Below are positions 30,981-40,800 of a stretch of 64,000 nucleotides of DNA, piece after piece (position 1 is the stretch's first letter; every line of letters starts with the position of its first letter). The stretch covers positions 1 through 64,000 of the forward strand of contig JAKJBX010000004.1 of NCBI GenBank assembly GCA_022706765.1. The letters are read 5' to 3'. The notes beneath the pieces are model-generated. The model worked only from the letters and a program-made list of their open reading frames with translations, had not been told where the DNA came from and searched no databases. The translations under genes and the position numbers were made by a program. Source of the DNA: Bacillota bacterium. GTDB lineage: Bacteria; Bacillota; Clostridia; Monoglobales; Firm-18.

Positions 30981-31559
30981 TTATTCCGACGTTTCGACAT
31001 TTGCGCTCACCGTGTTGTCGTTTACCGATACAAAAAGCTTGACCGGTATGCTTTTGTTGTTTTTAACTTTTAAGTCAAGGCTGCCGTAGCTGACCGTCGC
31101 ATCGTCGCCAAGCTCGACATAGCCGACCTCCTTGTCGTGCTGGTGCCGCTCGACGATTTCAAGCCCCGCATCCCGCGCGGCGTTATATAGGGTCGAGCTG
31201 ACCTGACAGATGCCGCCGCCATAGCCCTCCACCTTCTTCTTCCTGACGATCATCAGCGCTTTTTTAAAGCCCCGTGCCTCCGTGCGGGGACCGACCGTTT
31301 TGTTGAACGAAAAGACCTCGCCGGGCGCAAGCGTCAGACCATTGATAGCCTCGGCCGCCAGCTTGATATTTTTGACGCGCTCCTTATCCTTGTCAAGCAG
31401 CTTTGTCGCAAAAGACGCCAGCATTTTATTGGTGTTATCGGGGCTTGGCGTGCTGATAGGCTCGACGTTCTTCCGGTTTGTGTCCTCAGGCGCCGCTCCG
31501 CCGCACCCTGCAAGAAAAACTGCGCATACCAATATTATAATCACACGTTTCAAAATCAT
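30981..31559 (-). CDS. VanW-family lipoprotein
   Basis: 192 residues from the ATG at 31559 (AAGGATG upstream). Lipoprotein signal: hydrophobic segment then LAGC lipobox near residues 13-16. A Ser/Pro/Thr-rich linker follows, then a VanW domain with GEVFSFNKTVGPRTEARGF, GGGICQVSSTLYNAA and HQHDKEVGYV. VanW proteins occur in vancomycin-resistance clusters and widely in Clostridia; the biochemical role is unknown. This is not a resistance cluster: no vanS/R/H/A or vanB genes are present. Its 5' region overlaps the left arm of the element at 31570-31841. Confidence 0.88.
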   Translation of the reverse strand: MILKRVIIILVCAVFLAGCGGAAPEDTNRKNVEPISTPSPDNTNKMLASFATKLLDKDKERVKNIKLAAEAINGLTLAPGEVFSFNKTVGPRTEARGFKKALMIVRKKKVEGYGGGICQVSSTLYNAARDAGLEIVERHQHDKEVGYVELGDDATVSYGSLDLKVKNNKSIPVKLFVSVNDNTVSANVETSE

Positions 31560-31569
31560 CACATCCTTC

Positions 31570-31841
31570 GGCAAGGCGATTCAAATATGAACACGCCTCG
31601 CACAGATTAATTTGCCGCTTTTCTTTGTTATCGTCCTTGCTCGGCGTCAGCCAAGCTGTGTCCTCTGCCACGAAAATCAACAAATTTCTTCGGCGCGAGG
31701 TCGTAGATTTTTGAGCAAGCTGATTTGTTTTGTGGCAAGGCAAACGCTCGCAGTAATGCTCCCAGCCTTGCAAGAGCGGTCAACACAGCCACAGAGCAAA
31801 TCAGCCGTTCAAAAACAGGTTCGTATTTGAATTGCCTTGCC
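31570..31841. repeat. 272-bp inverted-repeat element (MITE-like)
   Basis: Arms of 23 bp, GGCAAGGCGATTCAAATATG plus AAC at the left and its complement with two mismatches at the right (31819-31841). Internal sequence also shows partial complementarity (for example TGCCAC...AACAAAT against ATTTGTTTTGTGGCA). An open frame of 95 codons crosses it antisense but has no family resemblance. No transposase is nearby. The stretch 31560-32069 holds this element and the leader of the next gene, no coding sequence. Confidence 0.7.
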
Positions 31842-31912
31842 TATGATATAGTATCTTCAACTTGCCGAAAAACCATGCAAAATTTTTGCTTTATTTTTTC
31901 AAATTTCTGTGG

Positions 31913-31939
31913 TATAATAACCGCTAAGCGGTTATTATA
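31913..31939. promoter_or_regulatory. 27-bp perfect palindrome on the -10 box of the XRE/cupin operon
   Basis: TATAATAACCGCT, one centre base, then the exact reverse complement. Its first six bases are a TATAAT -10 box (31913-31918). A repressor bound here would cover the promoter; the downstream XRE/cupin protein is the obvious candidate for autoregulation. Confidence 0.65.
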
Positions 31940-32002
31940 CGCTCCACGAGGAATTTATCGCTTGTGCGAAATTTTCGGCAGAGCCGAAGCGCACATAGGC
32001 AA

Positions 32003-32035
32003 TTACACCATAAATTCAAATAATTTATGGTGTAA
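32003..32035. promoter_or_regulatory. Second perfect inverted repeat in the XRE/cupin leader
   Basis: TTACACCATAAATT and its exact complement, separated by CAAAT, 35 bp before the start codon. It could be an operator or an RNA hairpin near the ribosome site. Confidence 0.55.
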
Positions 32036-32069
32036 TAAACACAATTTTAGTTTTTAAGGAGGTTTTACC

Positions 32070-32624
32070 ATGTCCGATCAGGTTAAGCTTATTGCGCAAA
32101 GGCTCCGTGAGCTGCGTGAAATCAAGGGCATTTCGGTGCAGTCCTTCGCAAAGGAACTGCACATCGACACCGACATTTACCTTGCCTATGAAAACGCCGA
32201 GAGCGATATTCCTGTCAGCTTGTTGTACGACGCCGCCGGCAAGCTGGACGTCGATCTGACGACGCTGCTGACCGGAAGAGAACCGAAGCTGCATATGTAT
32301 TCGCATGTCAAAAACGGCGAAGGCTTGGACGTAGAGCGCAGCAAGCAGTATAAATACAAAAACCTTGCCTATAACTTTTTAAATAAAAAGGCGGAGCCCT
32401 TTTTGGTCACGGTCGACCCGCTGCCGGACGACGCGCCGATTAGCCTGAACGCCCACCCGGGTCAGGAAATGGACTATGTTTTGGAAGGCAGTCTTATGGT
32501 GCAGATCGGCGAAGCCATGCTGGTGCTGAGCGAGGGCGACACGCTCTTTTACGATGCGAACTACCCGCACGGGATGAAGGCGATCGGCGGCAAGCCTGCC
32601 AAATTCCTTGCCATCATATTTTAA
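32070..32624 (+). CDS. XRE-family regulator with C-terminal cupin domain
   Basis: 184 residues. N-terminal lambda-repressor-like HTH (about 7-62; LRELREIKGISVQSFAKEL) and C-terminal cupin (about 110-184) with HPGQEMDYVLEGSLMVQIGE and GDTLFYDANYPHGMKA. These HTH-cupin regulators bind a small ligand through the cupin barrel. GGAGG lies 9 bp before the ATG. The acyl-CoA synthetase gene follows after 20 bp, so the ligand may be a carboxylic acid or its CoA ester. Two perfect palindromes precede it. Confidence 0.9.
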   Translation: MSDQVKLIAQRLRELREIKGISVQSFAKELHIDTDIYLAYENAESDIPVSLLYDAAGKLDVDLTTLLTGREPKLHMYSHVKNGEGLDVERSKQYKYKNLAYNFLNKKAEPFLVTVDPLPDDAPISLNAHPGQEMDYVLEGSLMVQIGEAMLVLSEGDTLFYDANYPHGMKAIGGKPAKFLAIIF

Positions 32625-32644
32625 TCTCAGGAGGAAAATAAAAA

Positions 32645-34306
32645 ATGAATTTACTGGACAAATACGCAAAAACGGCGTTTTCCTCTTATGAGGATTTCAA
32701 GCAAAATTTTAAAATCACCGTGCCGAGCCTTTTCAACTTCGGCTATAACGTGGTGGACGAGCTTGCCGATGTCTCGCCCGACAAGCCTGCGCTGGTGTGG
32801 TGCAACGACCACGGCGGAGAAAAGACCTTTACATACCGTGAAATATCGCTGCTCAGCAACAAGACGGCGAACTACTTCACCTCGCTCGGCATTAAAAAGG
32901 GCGACAGGGTGATGCTGATCTTAAAAAGAAATTATCAGTTCTGGTACGCTATCATCGCCCTGCACAAAATCGGTGCGATCGCCGTACCCGCCACCAACCT
33001 GCTGACTAAAAAAGACCTCGTCTACCGCAACAACGCCGCCGACATCAAGGCTGTGATTTGCACCAACGACGAGCTTGTTTACCGGCACGTCGAAGAAGCA
33101 GAAACAGAATCCCCGACGCTCGAAATCAAAATGACTGCGGGCGGCAATCGTGACGGCTGGCTGTCCTTTGACGAGGGCGTTGACGCTGCGTCGGACGTAT
33201 TCGCAAAGCCAACAGGCGACGCGATGCCCCAAAATGACGACATCATGCTGCTGTACTTCACCTCCGGCACGACCGGCAACCCCAAAATGGTCGCGCACAA
33301 TTTCGCCTATCCGCTCGGTCACATCATCACGTCGAAGTTTTGGCAGAACTGTCAAAAGGACGGGCTGCACCTGACCGTTGCGGAAACCGGCTGGGCAAAG
33401 GCGGTATGGGGTAAGCTTTATGGACAGTGGCTATGCGAATCCGCTATCTTTGTGTATGATATGGATAAATTCGTGCCGAAGCTGCTGCTCGAAAAGATCG
33501 CGCAGTACAAGGTGACGACTTTCTGTGCGCCGCCAACCATGTACCGCTTTATCCTCGGCGAGGACCTGGCGTCCTACGACCTTTCCAACCTCAAATACTG
33601 TACCATTGCGGGCGAGCCTCTGAACCCCGAGGTTTATAACCGTTTTATGAGCCTGACGGGTCACAAAATGATGGAAGGCTTCGGACAGACCGAGACCATC
33701 GTCACCGTCGCAAACTTCCCGTGGATGACGCCGAAGCCCGGTTCAATGGGCAAGCCGTCGCCGCTCTATGACATTTTGCTGGTGGATACGGACGGAAAGC
33801 CCTGTCCCATCGGTGAGGAGGGCGAAATCGTCATAAAAATTGACGACATCACGCCGCCGGGCATGTTCCTCGGCTACCACAGGGATGCAGAGCTAACGAA
33901 TAAAGTCTGGCACGACGGTTTTTACCATACAGGCGACATCGCATGGCAGGACGAGGAAGGCTACCTTTGGTATGTCGGGCGCAGCGACGACGTCATTAAA
34001 AGCTCGGGCTACCGCATCGGACCCTTCGAGGTTGAAAGCGCGCTCATTGAGCACCCTGCGGTCATGGAAACGGCAATCACCGCCGTACCCGACGAAATCA
34101 GGGGGCAGATCGTCAAGGCGACCATCATCCTCTCAAAGGGCTATACGCCGTCGGAGGAGCTGAAAAAAGAGCTGCAAGACCACGTAAAAAGGGTCACCGC
34201 TCCGTATAAATATCCGAGGATCATTGAGTTCGTCGACGAACTGCCAAAGACCATCAGCGGTAAAATCAGGCGTGTCGAGCTTCGTGAAAAGGATGCAAAC
34301 CAGTAA
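32645..34306 (+). CDS. AMP-forming acyl-CoA synthetase
   Basis: 553 residues. ANL-superfamily motifs: [12 protein letters not shown] (P-loop, about 202-213), [22 protein letters not shown] and the catalytic lysine region [11 protein letters not shown] at the C-terminus. Closest by pattern to acetyl/medium-chain acyl-CoA synthetases (AcsM-like). Activates a carboxylic acid to its CoA thioester via an acyl-adenylate. The pairing with an HTH-cupin regulator recurs in Clostridia; the substrate cannot be read. Confidence 0.93.
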   Translation: MNLLDKYAKTAFSSYEDFKQNFKITVPSLFNFGYNVVDELADVSPDKPALVWCNDHGGEKTFTYREISLLSNKTANYFTSLGIKKGDRVMLILKRNYQFWYAIIALHKIGAIAVPATNLLTKKDLVYRNNAADIKAVICTNDELVYRHVEEAETESPTLEIKMTAGGNRDGWLSFDEGVDAASDVFAKPTGDAMPQNDDIMLLYFTSGTTGNPKMVAHNFAYPLGHIITSKFWQNCQKDGLHLTVAETGWAKAVWGKLYGQWLCESAIFVYDMDKFVPKLLLEKIAQYKVTTFCAPPTMYRFILGEDLASYDLSNLKYCTIAGEPLNPEVYNRFMSLTGHKMMEGFGQTETIVTVANFPWMTPKPGSMGKPSPLYDILLVDTDGKPCPIGEEGEIVIKIDDITPPGMFLGYHRDAELTNKVWHDGFYHTGDIAWQDEEGYLWYVGRSDDVIKSSGYRIGPFEVESALIEHPAVMETAITAVPDEIRGQIVKATIILSKGYTPSEELKKELQDHVKRVTAPYKYPRIIEFVDELPKTISGKIRRVELREKDANQ

Positions 34307-34320
34307 AAATTTTATAGTAA

Positions 34321-35871
34321 TCAAATCGGGCGGCTCAAAAGCATTTGGGCCGCCTTTATGCCGTCCACAGCGCTGCTCATGATTCCGCCGGCATAGCCCG
34401 CGCCCTCGCCGACGGGGTACAGACCCTTGACGTTGACGCTCTCCATGTGCTCCCCCCGCAGGATGCGTACGGGTGCGGAGGTGCGTGTTTCAAGCCCCGT
34501 CAATACGGAGTCTTTGGTAAAACCCTTGATTTTGGTGTCAAAGCTGCGAAGCCCATCCTTTAAGGCACTGACGATCGGCTCGGGCAGGCAGTTTGCAAGG
34601 TTGGCGGCATTTGTGCCGATAGGGTAGGTCGGCTCAACCTTTGAACGGCTATGCGTCACCCTGTCATTTACAAAGTCAGAAGTCAACTGGACCGGGGCAA
34701 AGTATCCGCCGCCGCCCAATTCATACGCGGCACGCTCTAAACGGCGCTGAAAGCTGACGCCGCCCAAAACGCCGTCAAAGTCACGCTCACTGATGCTCAC
34801 GACAATGGCGCTGTTGGCATTTTTGCCGCTTCGGCTGTGATTGCTCATACCGTTGACCGCCACGCCGCATTCCTCCGACGCGGCTGCGACCACGCTGCCG
34901 CCCGGGCACATGCAAAACGAAAAGACGCTGCGCCCGCCGTTATACGTCAGACGGTAATCCGCTGCGCCGAGCATGGGGTGACCCGCATATTTTCCGTACT
35001 GCGCACGGTCGATATCCTCTTGAAGATGCTCGATACGCACGCCCACCGCGAAAGGCTTTGCAGACATAGCGACGCCTTTGTCAAACAGCATTTGATAGGT
35101 GTCCCTTGCCGAATGACCGGTGGCAAGCAAAAGACCTTTACACTCATGCTCCTCACCATTGACGACGACCGACACCAGCCTGTTATGCCTGATGCCGACG
35201 CTGTCAAGACGGCTGTCAAAACGAATCTCGCCGCCCATAGCGATGATAGCGTTTCGCATGGTGACGATCACACCCCGCAAAAGGTCAGTGCCGATGTGCG
35301 GCTTGGCAAGATACAGGATGTCCTGCGGAGCGCCGTGCTGCGCTAAAATATCCAATACCAGGTCGCAGCGCGGGTCGTTGATGCGTGTCGTCAGCTTGCC
35401 GTCGGAAAAGGTGCCGGCGCCGCCCTCGCCGAACTGGATGTTGCATTCGGTGTCCAGTACGCCGCTTTTGGCAAAGGCTGCGGTCTTTTCCGTACGTTTT
35501 TCTATGCTGCCTCCGCGCTCTATGATGATCGGGCGGCAGCCGCATTTCGCCAGATAGTACCCCGCAAAAAGCCCTGCGGGACCCATGCCGGCGATCATCG
35601 GGCGGTATGGCAGCGTGGGCTCGCAGAAATAGTCGGCTTTCGGCGCATCAGCCAAGACTGTAAAGTCATTTAACTTTACAGTCTTATCGAGTTCAAATAA
35701 GACGCTGTAATTGAAGCGAACCGTGCCCTTCCTCGCATCAACCGAGCGTCTTAGAATTTTGTTTGAAACCACGGCGGCTTCGTCTATGCCGCCGGTCTTG
35801 CATGCCGCCTTGAAAACCTCATCAATGCTGTGCTCTAACGGCATCATGACATTGCTGACCTTAATGCGCAT
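34321..35871 (-). CDS. FAD-dependent dehydrogenase, COG2509-like
   Basis: 516 residues. N-terminal S4-like/ferredoxin-like extension (about 1-90), then Rossmann FAD site GMGPAGLFAGYYLAKCG (about 95-111), and FGEGGAGTFSDGKLTTR, typical of the uncharacterised FAD-dependent dehydrogenases of this group. C-terminal YPVGEGAGYAGGI is the second FAD contact. Its ATG lies inside the last codons of cdaR (11-bp overlap), so it is translated with the cdaA-cdaR operon, where glmM would be more usual. The physiological electron donor and acceptor are unknown. Confidence 0.9.
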   Translation of the reverse strand: MRIKVSNVMMPLEHSIDEVFKAACKTGGIDEAAVVSNKILRRSVDARKGTVRFNYSVLFELDKTVKLNDFTVLADAPKADYFCEPTLPYRPMIAGMGPAGLFAGYYLAKCGCRPIIIERGGSIEKRTEKTAAFAKSGVLDTECNIQFGEGGAGTFSDGKLTTRINDPRCDLVLDILAQHGAPQDILYLAKPHIGTDLLRGVIVTMRNAIIAMGGEIRFDSRLDSVGIRHNRLVSVVVNGEEHECKGLLLATGHSARDTYQMLFDKGVAMSAKPFAVGVRIEHLQEDIDRAQYGKYAGHPMLGAADYRLTYNGGRSVFSFCMCPGGSVVAAASEECGVAVNGMSNHSRSGKNANSAIVVSISERDFDGVLGGVSFQRRLERAAYELGGGGYFAPVQLTSDFVNDRVTHSRSKVEPTYPIGTNAANLANCLPEPIVSALKDGLRSFDTKIKGFTKDSVLTGLETRTSAPVRILRGEHMESVNVKGLYPVGEGAGYAGGIMSSAVDGIKAAQMLLSRPI

Positions 35872-36811
35872 TGTCGTCTACCTCTATTTTCACAGAAACC
35901 TCCGTAATCCCGCCGGACACAATAATGCCATCCGGCACGTCAAGCGCTGCCGTCACGGTGGTGCCCGTCCTGATAGCCGATACATTGACAGGCTTAGTGT
36001 AGATTTCGCTGATGCGGTCAACCGCATCAGCCTTTGCCAATATGGTCACTGCGCTGTTCGTCAGCAGCGTTGCGGTATGGGTTTGTGCACCGCCGCTCAT
36101 CACGACCTTGACAGGCACCGTCTTTGTTTTTAAAACAACCCCTCTAACGTCCACCCTGTCGGGCTTTGCCGTCAGATTTTTATCGGTCACCTTGTCGTCG
36201 TTGGAGTTATAAAACACCAGGCTTGAAGCGGCGACGGCATCGTCCGTTCTATCCGCCACATTGATGGTGGCTTTCACCTTGTCGATCGAAGAGATGATTT
36301 GACTCGGTCCGGTCAGCTCTACCGTACTTTGGGACAGGGTCGACTCATAGACGACATAGCCCTCCCTCGGCACGCCGACGATCTCCGGGGTCACGGGAAA
36401 GGTCCGTGTGACGATTTGGTCGATGCTGATACCGACGCTGCCGGGTTTCTTTTCGACAACGGTGACGCCGTCATACGGCAGCCTGACAGACAGAGATACG
36501 GTATAGGTTCCCGCCTGACCGTAGGCGCTGATTTCGCTCAAATCGATAAAGGCGGTGATATACTCCGGGCGGATCTTGGCAAGCGTGCTGCGCGAGCCCC
36601 TGAGCTTGACCGATATATCGTCCGGCTTTTCACTCGACAGGACAAAGCCCTCGTTCGTCAGTGTAAAGGTGTTGGTGTAGATGACGGGAATGTCGCTTAT
36701 GGTGATGTCTATCGGCGGGTCGATCAGCACGACGACATATATCCAAACGATGACCGCAAGGATGACCGATATGATGCGCATGGCAATGTCCGAGCTTAAA
36801 AACTTCCTCAT
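35861..36811 (-). CDS. cdaR: CdaR, YbbR-domain regulator of diadenylate cyclase
   Basis: 316 residues from the ATG at 36811, with GGGGAGG upstream inside the cdaA 3' end. One membrane helix (about 8-30) then about three YbbR repeats (each with a DISVKLRG-like or VDVRGVV-like strand). Binds and modulates the membrane cyclase CdaA from the extracytoplasmic side. Four-base overlap with cdaA, and an 11-bp overlap with the FAD dehydrogenase gene. Confidence 0.93.
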   Translation of the reverse strand: MRKFLSSDIAMRIISVILAVIVWIYVVVLIDPPIDITISDIPVIYTNTFTLTNEGFVLSSEKPDDISVKLRGSRSTLAKIRPEYITAFIDLSEISAYGQAGTYTVSLSVRLPYDGVTVVEKKPGSVGISIDQIVTRTFPVTPEIVGVPREGYVVYESTLSQSTVELTGPSQIISSIDKVKATINVADRTDDAVAASSLVFYNSNDDKVTDKNLTAKPDRVDVRGVVLKTKTVPVKVVMSGGAQTHTATLLTNSAVTILAKADAVDRISEIYTKPVNVSAIRTGTTVTAALDVPDGIIVSGGITEVSVKIEVDDNAH

Positions 36812-37641
36812 CCCTGCCTCCCCTTCCACCAAAGAATTTTTTTGTTCTCCTTCTTTTCGGCATGGGGGATCAGGATTTTAAGCAGCGCACGGACCAGCGA
36901 CTCTACCGTAAGGTTGCGGGTCAAAGAGCCTTCGAGCGCAATCGAGATCTTGCCAGTCTCTTCCGAAACGACCACCACAACGGCGTCCGAGGTTTCGCTC
37001 ATGCCAAGCGCAGCGCGGTGCCTCGTGCCAAGCTCTATGCTCAGATCCTGATTTTGGGTAAGCGGCAAAAAACATGCCGCCGCAATGATCCTGTTCTCAC
37101 GAATGACCACCGCTCCGTCGTGCAGCGGCGTGTTGGGTATAAAGATATTGACCAGCAGCTCCGCAGAAATTTCAGAGTCGACCGTGACGCCTGTGCGTAT
37201 GATGTCGCCCACCTTGGTCTTGCGCTCGATCACCATCAGCCCGCCGATGCGGTTTTTGGACAGCGTGCTGACGCAGTCCGAAATCTTTTCGACGGTTTTC
37301 GTGATTTCCTCGGGCGAATTGGGGTTAATCATTTTGATCAGCTCACCGAACTTGCTCCTGCCCACTTTTTCGAGCGCACGGCGAAGCTCCGGCTGAAAGA
37401 CGACGAGCAGCGCAATTACGCCGAATTGAAGTGTGTTCAAAAGCAGGTAATTCAGGACGCTGAGCTGCAGCCACGAGCTGAGCTGAAAGATGATGAGCAG
37501 GACGACAATGCCCTTGATCAGCTGCATAGCCCTTGTTTCACGGAGCAGTGCGATGCCTTTATAGATGATGAACGCCACAATGACAATATCAAGATAGTCC
37601 TGCACCCTGACCAGTGCAAGCAATCTCATGACCTCGCCCAC
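36808..37641 (-). CDS. cdaA: Diadenylate cyclase CdaA
   Basis: 277 residues. Three N-terminal membrane helices (about 10-80) and a DAC domain: DGAVVIREN and GTRHRAALGMSE give the DGA and RHR catalytic motifs. It makes cyclic di-AMP from two ATP, controlling potassium and osmolyte balance and wall homeostasis. First gene of cdaA-cdaR. Its leader carries a family-L hairpin repeat (37665-37760) positioned close to the predicted transcription start. Confidence 0.96.
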   Translation of the reverse strand: MGEVMRLLALVRVQDYLDIVIVAFIIYKGIALLRETRAMQLIKGIVVLLIIFQLSSWLQLSVLNYLLLNTLQFGVIALLVVFQPELRRALEKVGRSKFGELIKMINPNSPEEITKTVEKISDCVSTLSKNRIGGLMVIERKTKVGDIIRTGVTVDSEISAELLVNIFIPNTPLHDGAVVIRENRIIAAACFLPLTQNQDLSIELGTRHRAALGMSETSDAVVVVVSEETGKISIALEGSLTRNLTVESLVRALLKILIPHAEKKENKKILWWKGRQG

Positions 37642-37664
37642 TGCCCTGCCCCCCTTCGTTTAAT

Positions 37665-37760
37665 AATACCGCTCCGGCGGGAGCGAATCCCGCCTGCGCT
37701 TACGCTCGCGCAGAGAGCGGATGCGTTCGAGAAAGCGCTGCGTACCCGAACGCTTTTTAT
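37665..37760 (-). repeat. Leader hairpin repeat, family L, copy D (cdaA leader)
   Basis: Read on the minus strand: GCGTTCG...CGAACGC hairpin with the loop containing GCAGCGCTTTC, then CTGCGC-GAGCGTAA-GCGCAG, then GGCGGGA-TTCGC-TCCCGCC. The thyA copy has the same order with different paired bases. The fourth hairpin of the family is missing. It begins about 20 bp after a likely TATAAT -10 box. Confidence 0.7.
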
Positions 37761-37808
37761 AGATACAATTATTGTATATATTATACCGTTAAACATACAC
37801 AAAAGTAA

Positions 37809-37858
37809 AGCATTTTTTGTGTATTTGACAAAGAAAATTTCAAATCACAAAAAATGCT
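37809..37858. terminator. Long hairpin after the RND operon
   Basis: AGCATTTTTTGTGTATTTGA pairs with TCAAATCACAAAAAATGCT apart from one bulged T. It lies just past the stop of the RND gene on the minus strand and just before the cdaA promoter, so it probably ends the efflux-operon transcript. Confidence 0.65.
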
Positions 37859-37878
37859 GAAAATACTTTTATCCGTTA

Positions 37879-40800
37879 TCAGATACCGATGCCTTCATCA
37901 ACGGAAGGCACACTTTTCAGCGCACGCCTTGCCGCCTTTTTATCTAAACGTTTTTGCTTGCCGCTGTCAAATATCGCGTACAGCACAGGGATGAAAATCA
38001 GCGTCACAAACGTCGACAGGAAAAGTCCACCGATCGAAACCAACGACAAATCCTTTGTCAGCTCGGTGCCGCTGCCCGTAGCAAGCCCCATCGGCATGAG
38101 CCCTAAGATAGCCGTCAGCGCCGTCATCAAAATCGGTCTCAGTCTCGACGGTGCGGCGATCATGATCGCCTCAACCGTGTCATGCCCCTGCCGGCGCACC
38201 TGATCGGTGTAGTCGATCAGCACGATGGCGTTGTTGACCACCATGCCGACCAGCAGGATCAGTCCCATAAAACCGGAGACGTTGAGCTCCGTTCGGGTGA
38301 CAAAGAGCGAGAACAAACCGCCCGTAATCGCAAGCGGAACCGAGAACATGATGATAAACGGATTGAGCAGCGACTCAAACTGCGCCGCCATAATCATATA
38401 CACCAGCACCACCGACACCAAAAGCACGATCAAAAGGCTGATAAACGACGCCATCATTGATTCAAGGTCGCCGGTGAACTGATAGCTGTATCCCTCCGGC
38501 ATCGGATAGGCCTCGAGCAGCTTTGTCAGGTCTTTTTGTATGGCGTCGAGCTTTCTGCCGGCAATATTCGCTTCGATCGTGATGGTTTCCTGCTGATTGA
38601 TGCGGTTAATGGACGCCGGTCCGTCGTTTAAGGTCACATCCGCTATTTCCGTCAGCAGGACGCCGCCGCCCGCCGGCGTCGACAGCCTGATGTTCCTGAC
38701 GTCGTTTAAATATTCGATGCCGCTTCTGTTGTGGCGCACCTTGATGTCGATCTCGGTGCCGGATATTTTGTATGCCGCAGCGGTTTTTCCGCTGACTGCA
38801 ATGTTTACCGCATTGGCGACTGATGCTGCGGTAAGCCCGTATTGCGCCGCCTTTGCACGGTTCACCACGATATTCGCCTCGGGAATGGATTTGCCGGCGG
38901 AGCTTGTGACCTCACGAATACCCTCGATTTGGGAAACCTTTTCGACAACATCCGCGCTGATTTCCTTTAACGCCTCGGTCTCCATGCCGTTCAGCCTGAA
39001 ACTGATGTCGGCGGACGAATACTGCCCCATGCTCGACTGCGAGGTGGATACCGTGATCTTGGCGCCCGCATAATCTTTCAGGCGAACACGCATCTCTTCA
39101 GCGACCTCGTCGGCGCTGCGCGTTCTTTCCTGCACATCATACAGCAGCGTATAAATCGTCGCCTGATCGACTCCCGAACCCATCATCAGCGACATCTCGC
39201 CCGACCCCGTGTAGGCAAAGGCATAGTCTATCTCGGGAATGTCACTGATTTTTGCGATGATTTCGTCACATATGACGATGGCATCCTCGACACGCATACC
39301 CGTCGGCAGCTCAACGGTGGTGATGACCTCCCCCTGGTCCATCTTTGGCAGGAAGGACGCGCCGAGAAACGGCGTGACGGACATTGTTCCGATGAAGGCA
39401 ATAATCACAATGGCAAAGATGCGTTTCTTATGCGCAAGCGACCAGACCAAAAGGCGTGTATATTTCTCTTCAAAGTTGTCGACAAAGCCGCCCCACTTGT
39501 CGAGCGCCGCTGTCAAAAACGGTATGCGCCGGTGCTTTTTGCCCAGCTCGTCATATTTCATCATGCTGGCGCACGCCATCGGCACAAAGGTAAACGCCAC
39601 AATCAGCGACACGAGCAGCGAAAAGCAGATGGTCAGCGAAAGGTCCTTGAAAATCTGACCGACCGTCCCGGTGACGAAAATCATGGGCACGAACACCGCA
39701 CAGTTCGTCGCGGTCGACGCTAAGACCGCTATGGCGACCTCCTTGGTCCCTTCAAACGCCGATTCTAAGCTGGACTCTCCCTTCTCCCTGTGCTGGAAAA
39801 TGCTTTCCATGACGACGATAGAGTTGTCGACAAACATCCCGATACCGATGGTCAGACCCCCAAGCGAGATGATGTTGAGCGTCATGTCGGTCAGGTACAT
39901 GACGGCGAACGTCGCAATGACGGAGGACGCGATTGAGATGCCGATGATCATCGACGACCTGACGTTGCGCAAAAACATAAAGATGACAAAAACGGACAGG
40001 ATACACGCCCAAAAGAGTGTTTCGAGCACGTTGTTGACCGATTTCATGATGTAATCGGCGCCGTCCGAAATGGTGCTGAACTTCAAATTCGGATAGTCCG
40101 CCGCAATGGCTGCAAGCTCCTTATTAACCTTTTCGGACACCTTGACGGTGTTTGCCGTCGATTGCTTCTGAATGGTCATGATAATCGAACGCTCGCCGTT
40201 GATCACCGCGCCCGAAGTGGGCTCTGCCGTTGACCTTGTAACGGTCGCTAAATCCGACAATTGCAGGATCGCACCGGTCGGCGTGATGATCGGCAGCATT
40301 TTGATGTCGTCGATGCTTTTGTACTGACCGACCGCGCGCACTTGCAACTTCTGCGTTCCGGAGACCAGCGTTCCGCTCGGCAGATTCAGGTTTTCAGACG
40401 ACAGCGTCGCGATGATTTGGGATTCCGTGACGCCGTAGCCGGACAGCTTTTCCGGCATCAGCTGGACGTCGATGATTTCTTCCAGCCCGCCCATAAACGA
40501 CACCGAAGCAACGCCGTCAAGGCGCTCTAACCTTTTGTCGATTTTGTCTTCCAACACGCTTTCAAGCTCGACCAAATCGATATTGCCCGTTACGCCGACA
40601 TAAATACCGCTCATGGAGTTGGGGTCGATCTTCATGACAAGCGGTTCGCTTGCCTCCTTGGGCAGGTAAGACTTCACCATGTCGATCTTTTCACGCACGT
40701 CAAGCGAAGCCATGTCAATATCAGTACCGTCGATGAATTCAAGCACGATGACCGAATTGCCGTCATTTGAAGTGGTGGATATGGTCTTGATATTGCTGAC

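Noticed and set aside
30981..31559. Vancomycin-resistance gene
   Set aside because: VanW proteins are common in Clostridia outside resistance clusters and no other van gene is present.
31486..31773. Open frame of 95 codons on the minus strand
   Set aside because: It overlaps the vanW start and lies within an inverted-repeat element; no ribosome site and no recognisable protein pattern.
37642..37878. c-di-AMP (ydaO-type) riboswitch before cdaA
   Set aside because: The leader consists of simple hairpins shared with three other genes; the conserved ydaO core sequences are not seen.
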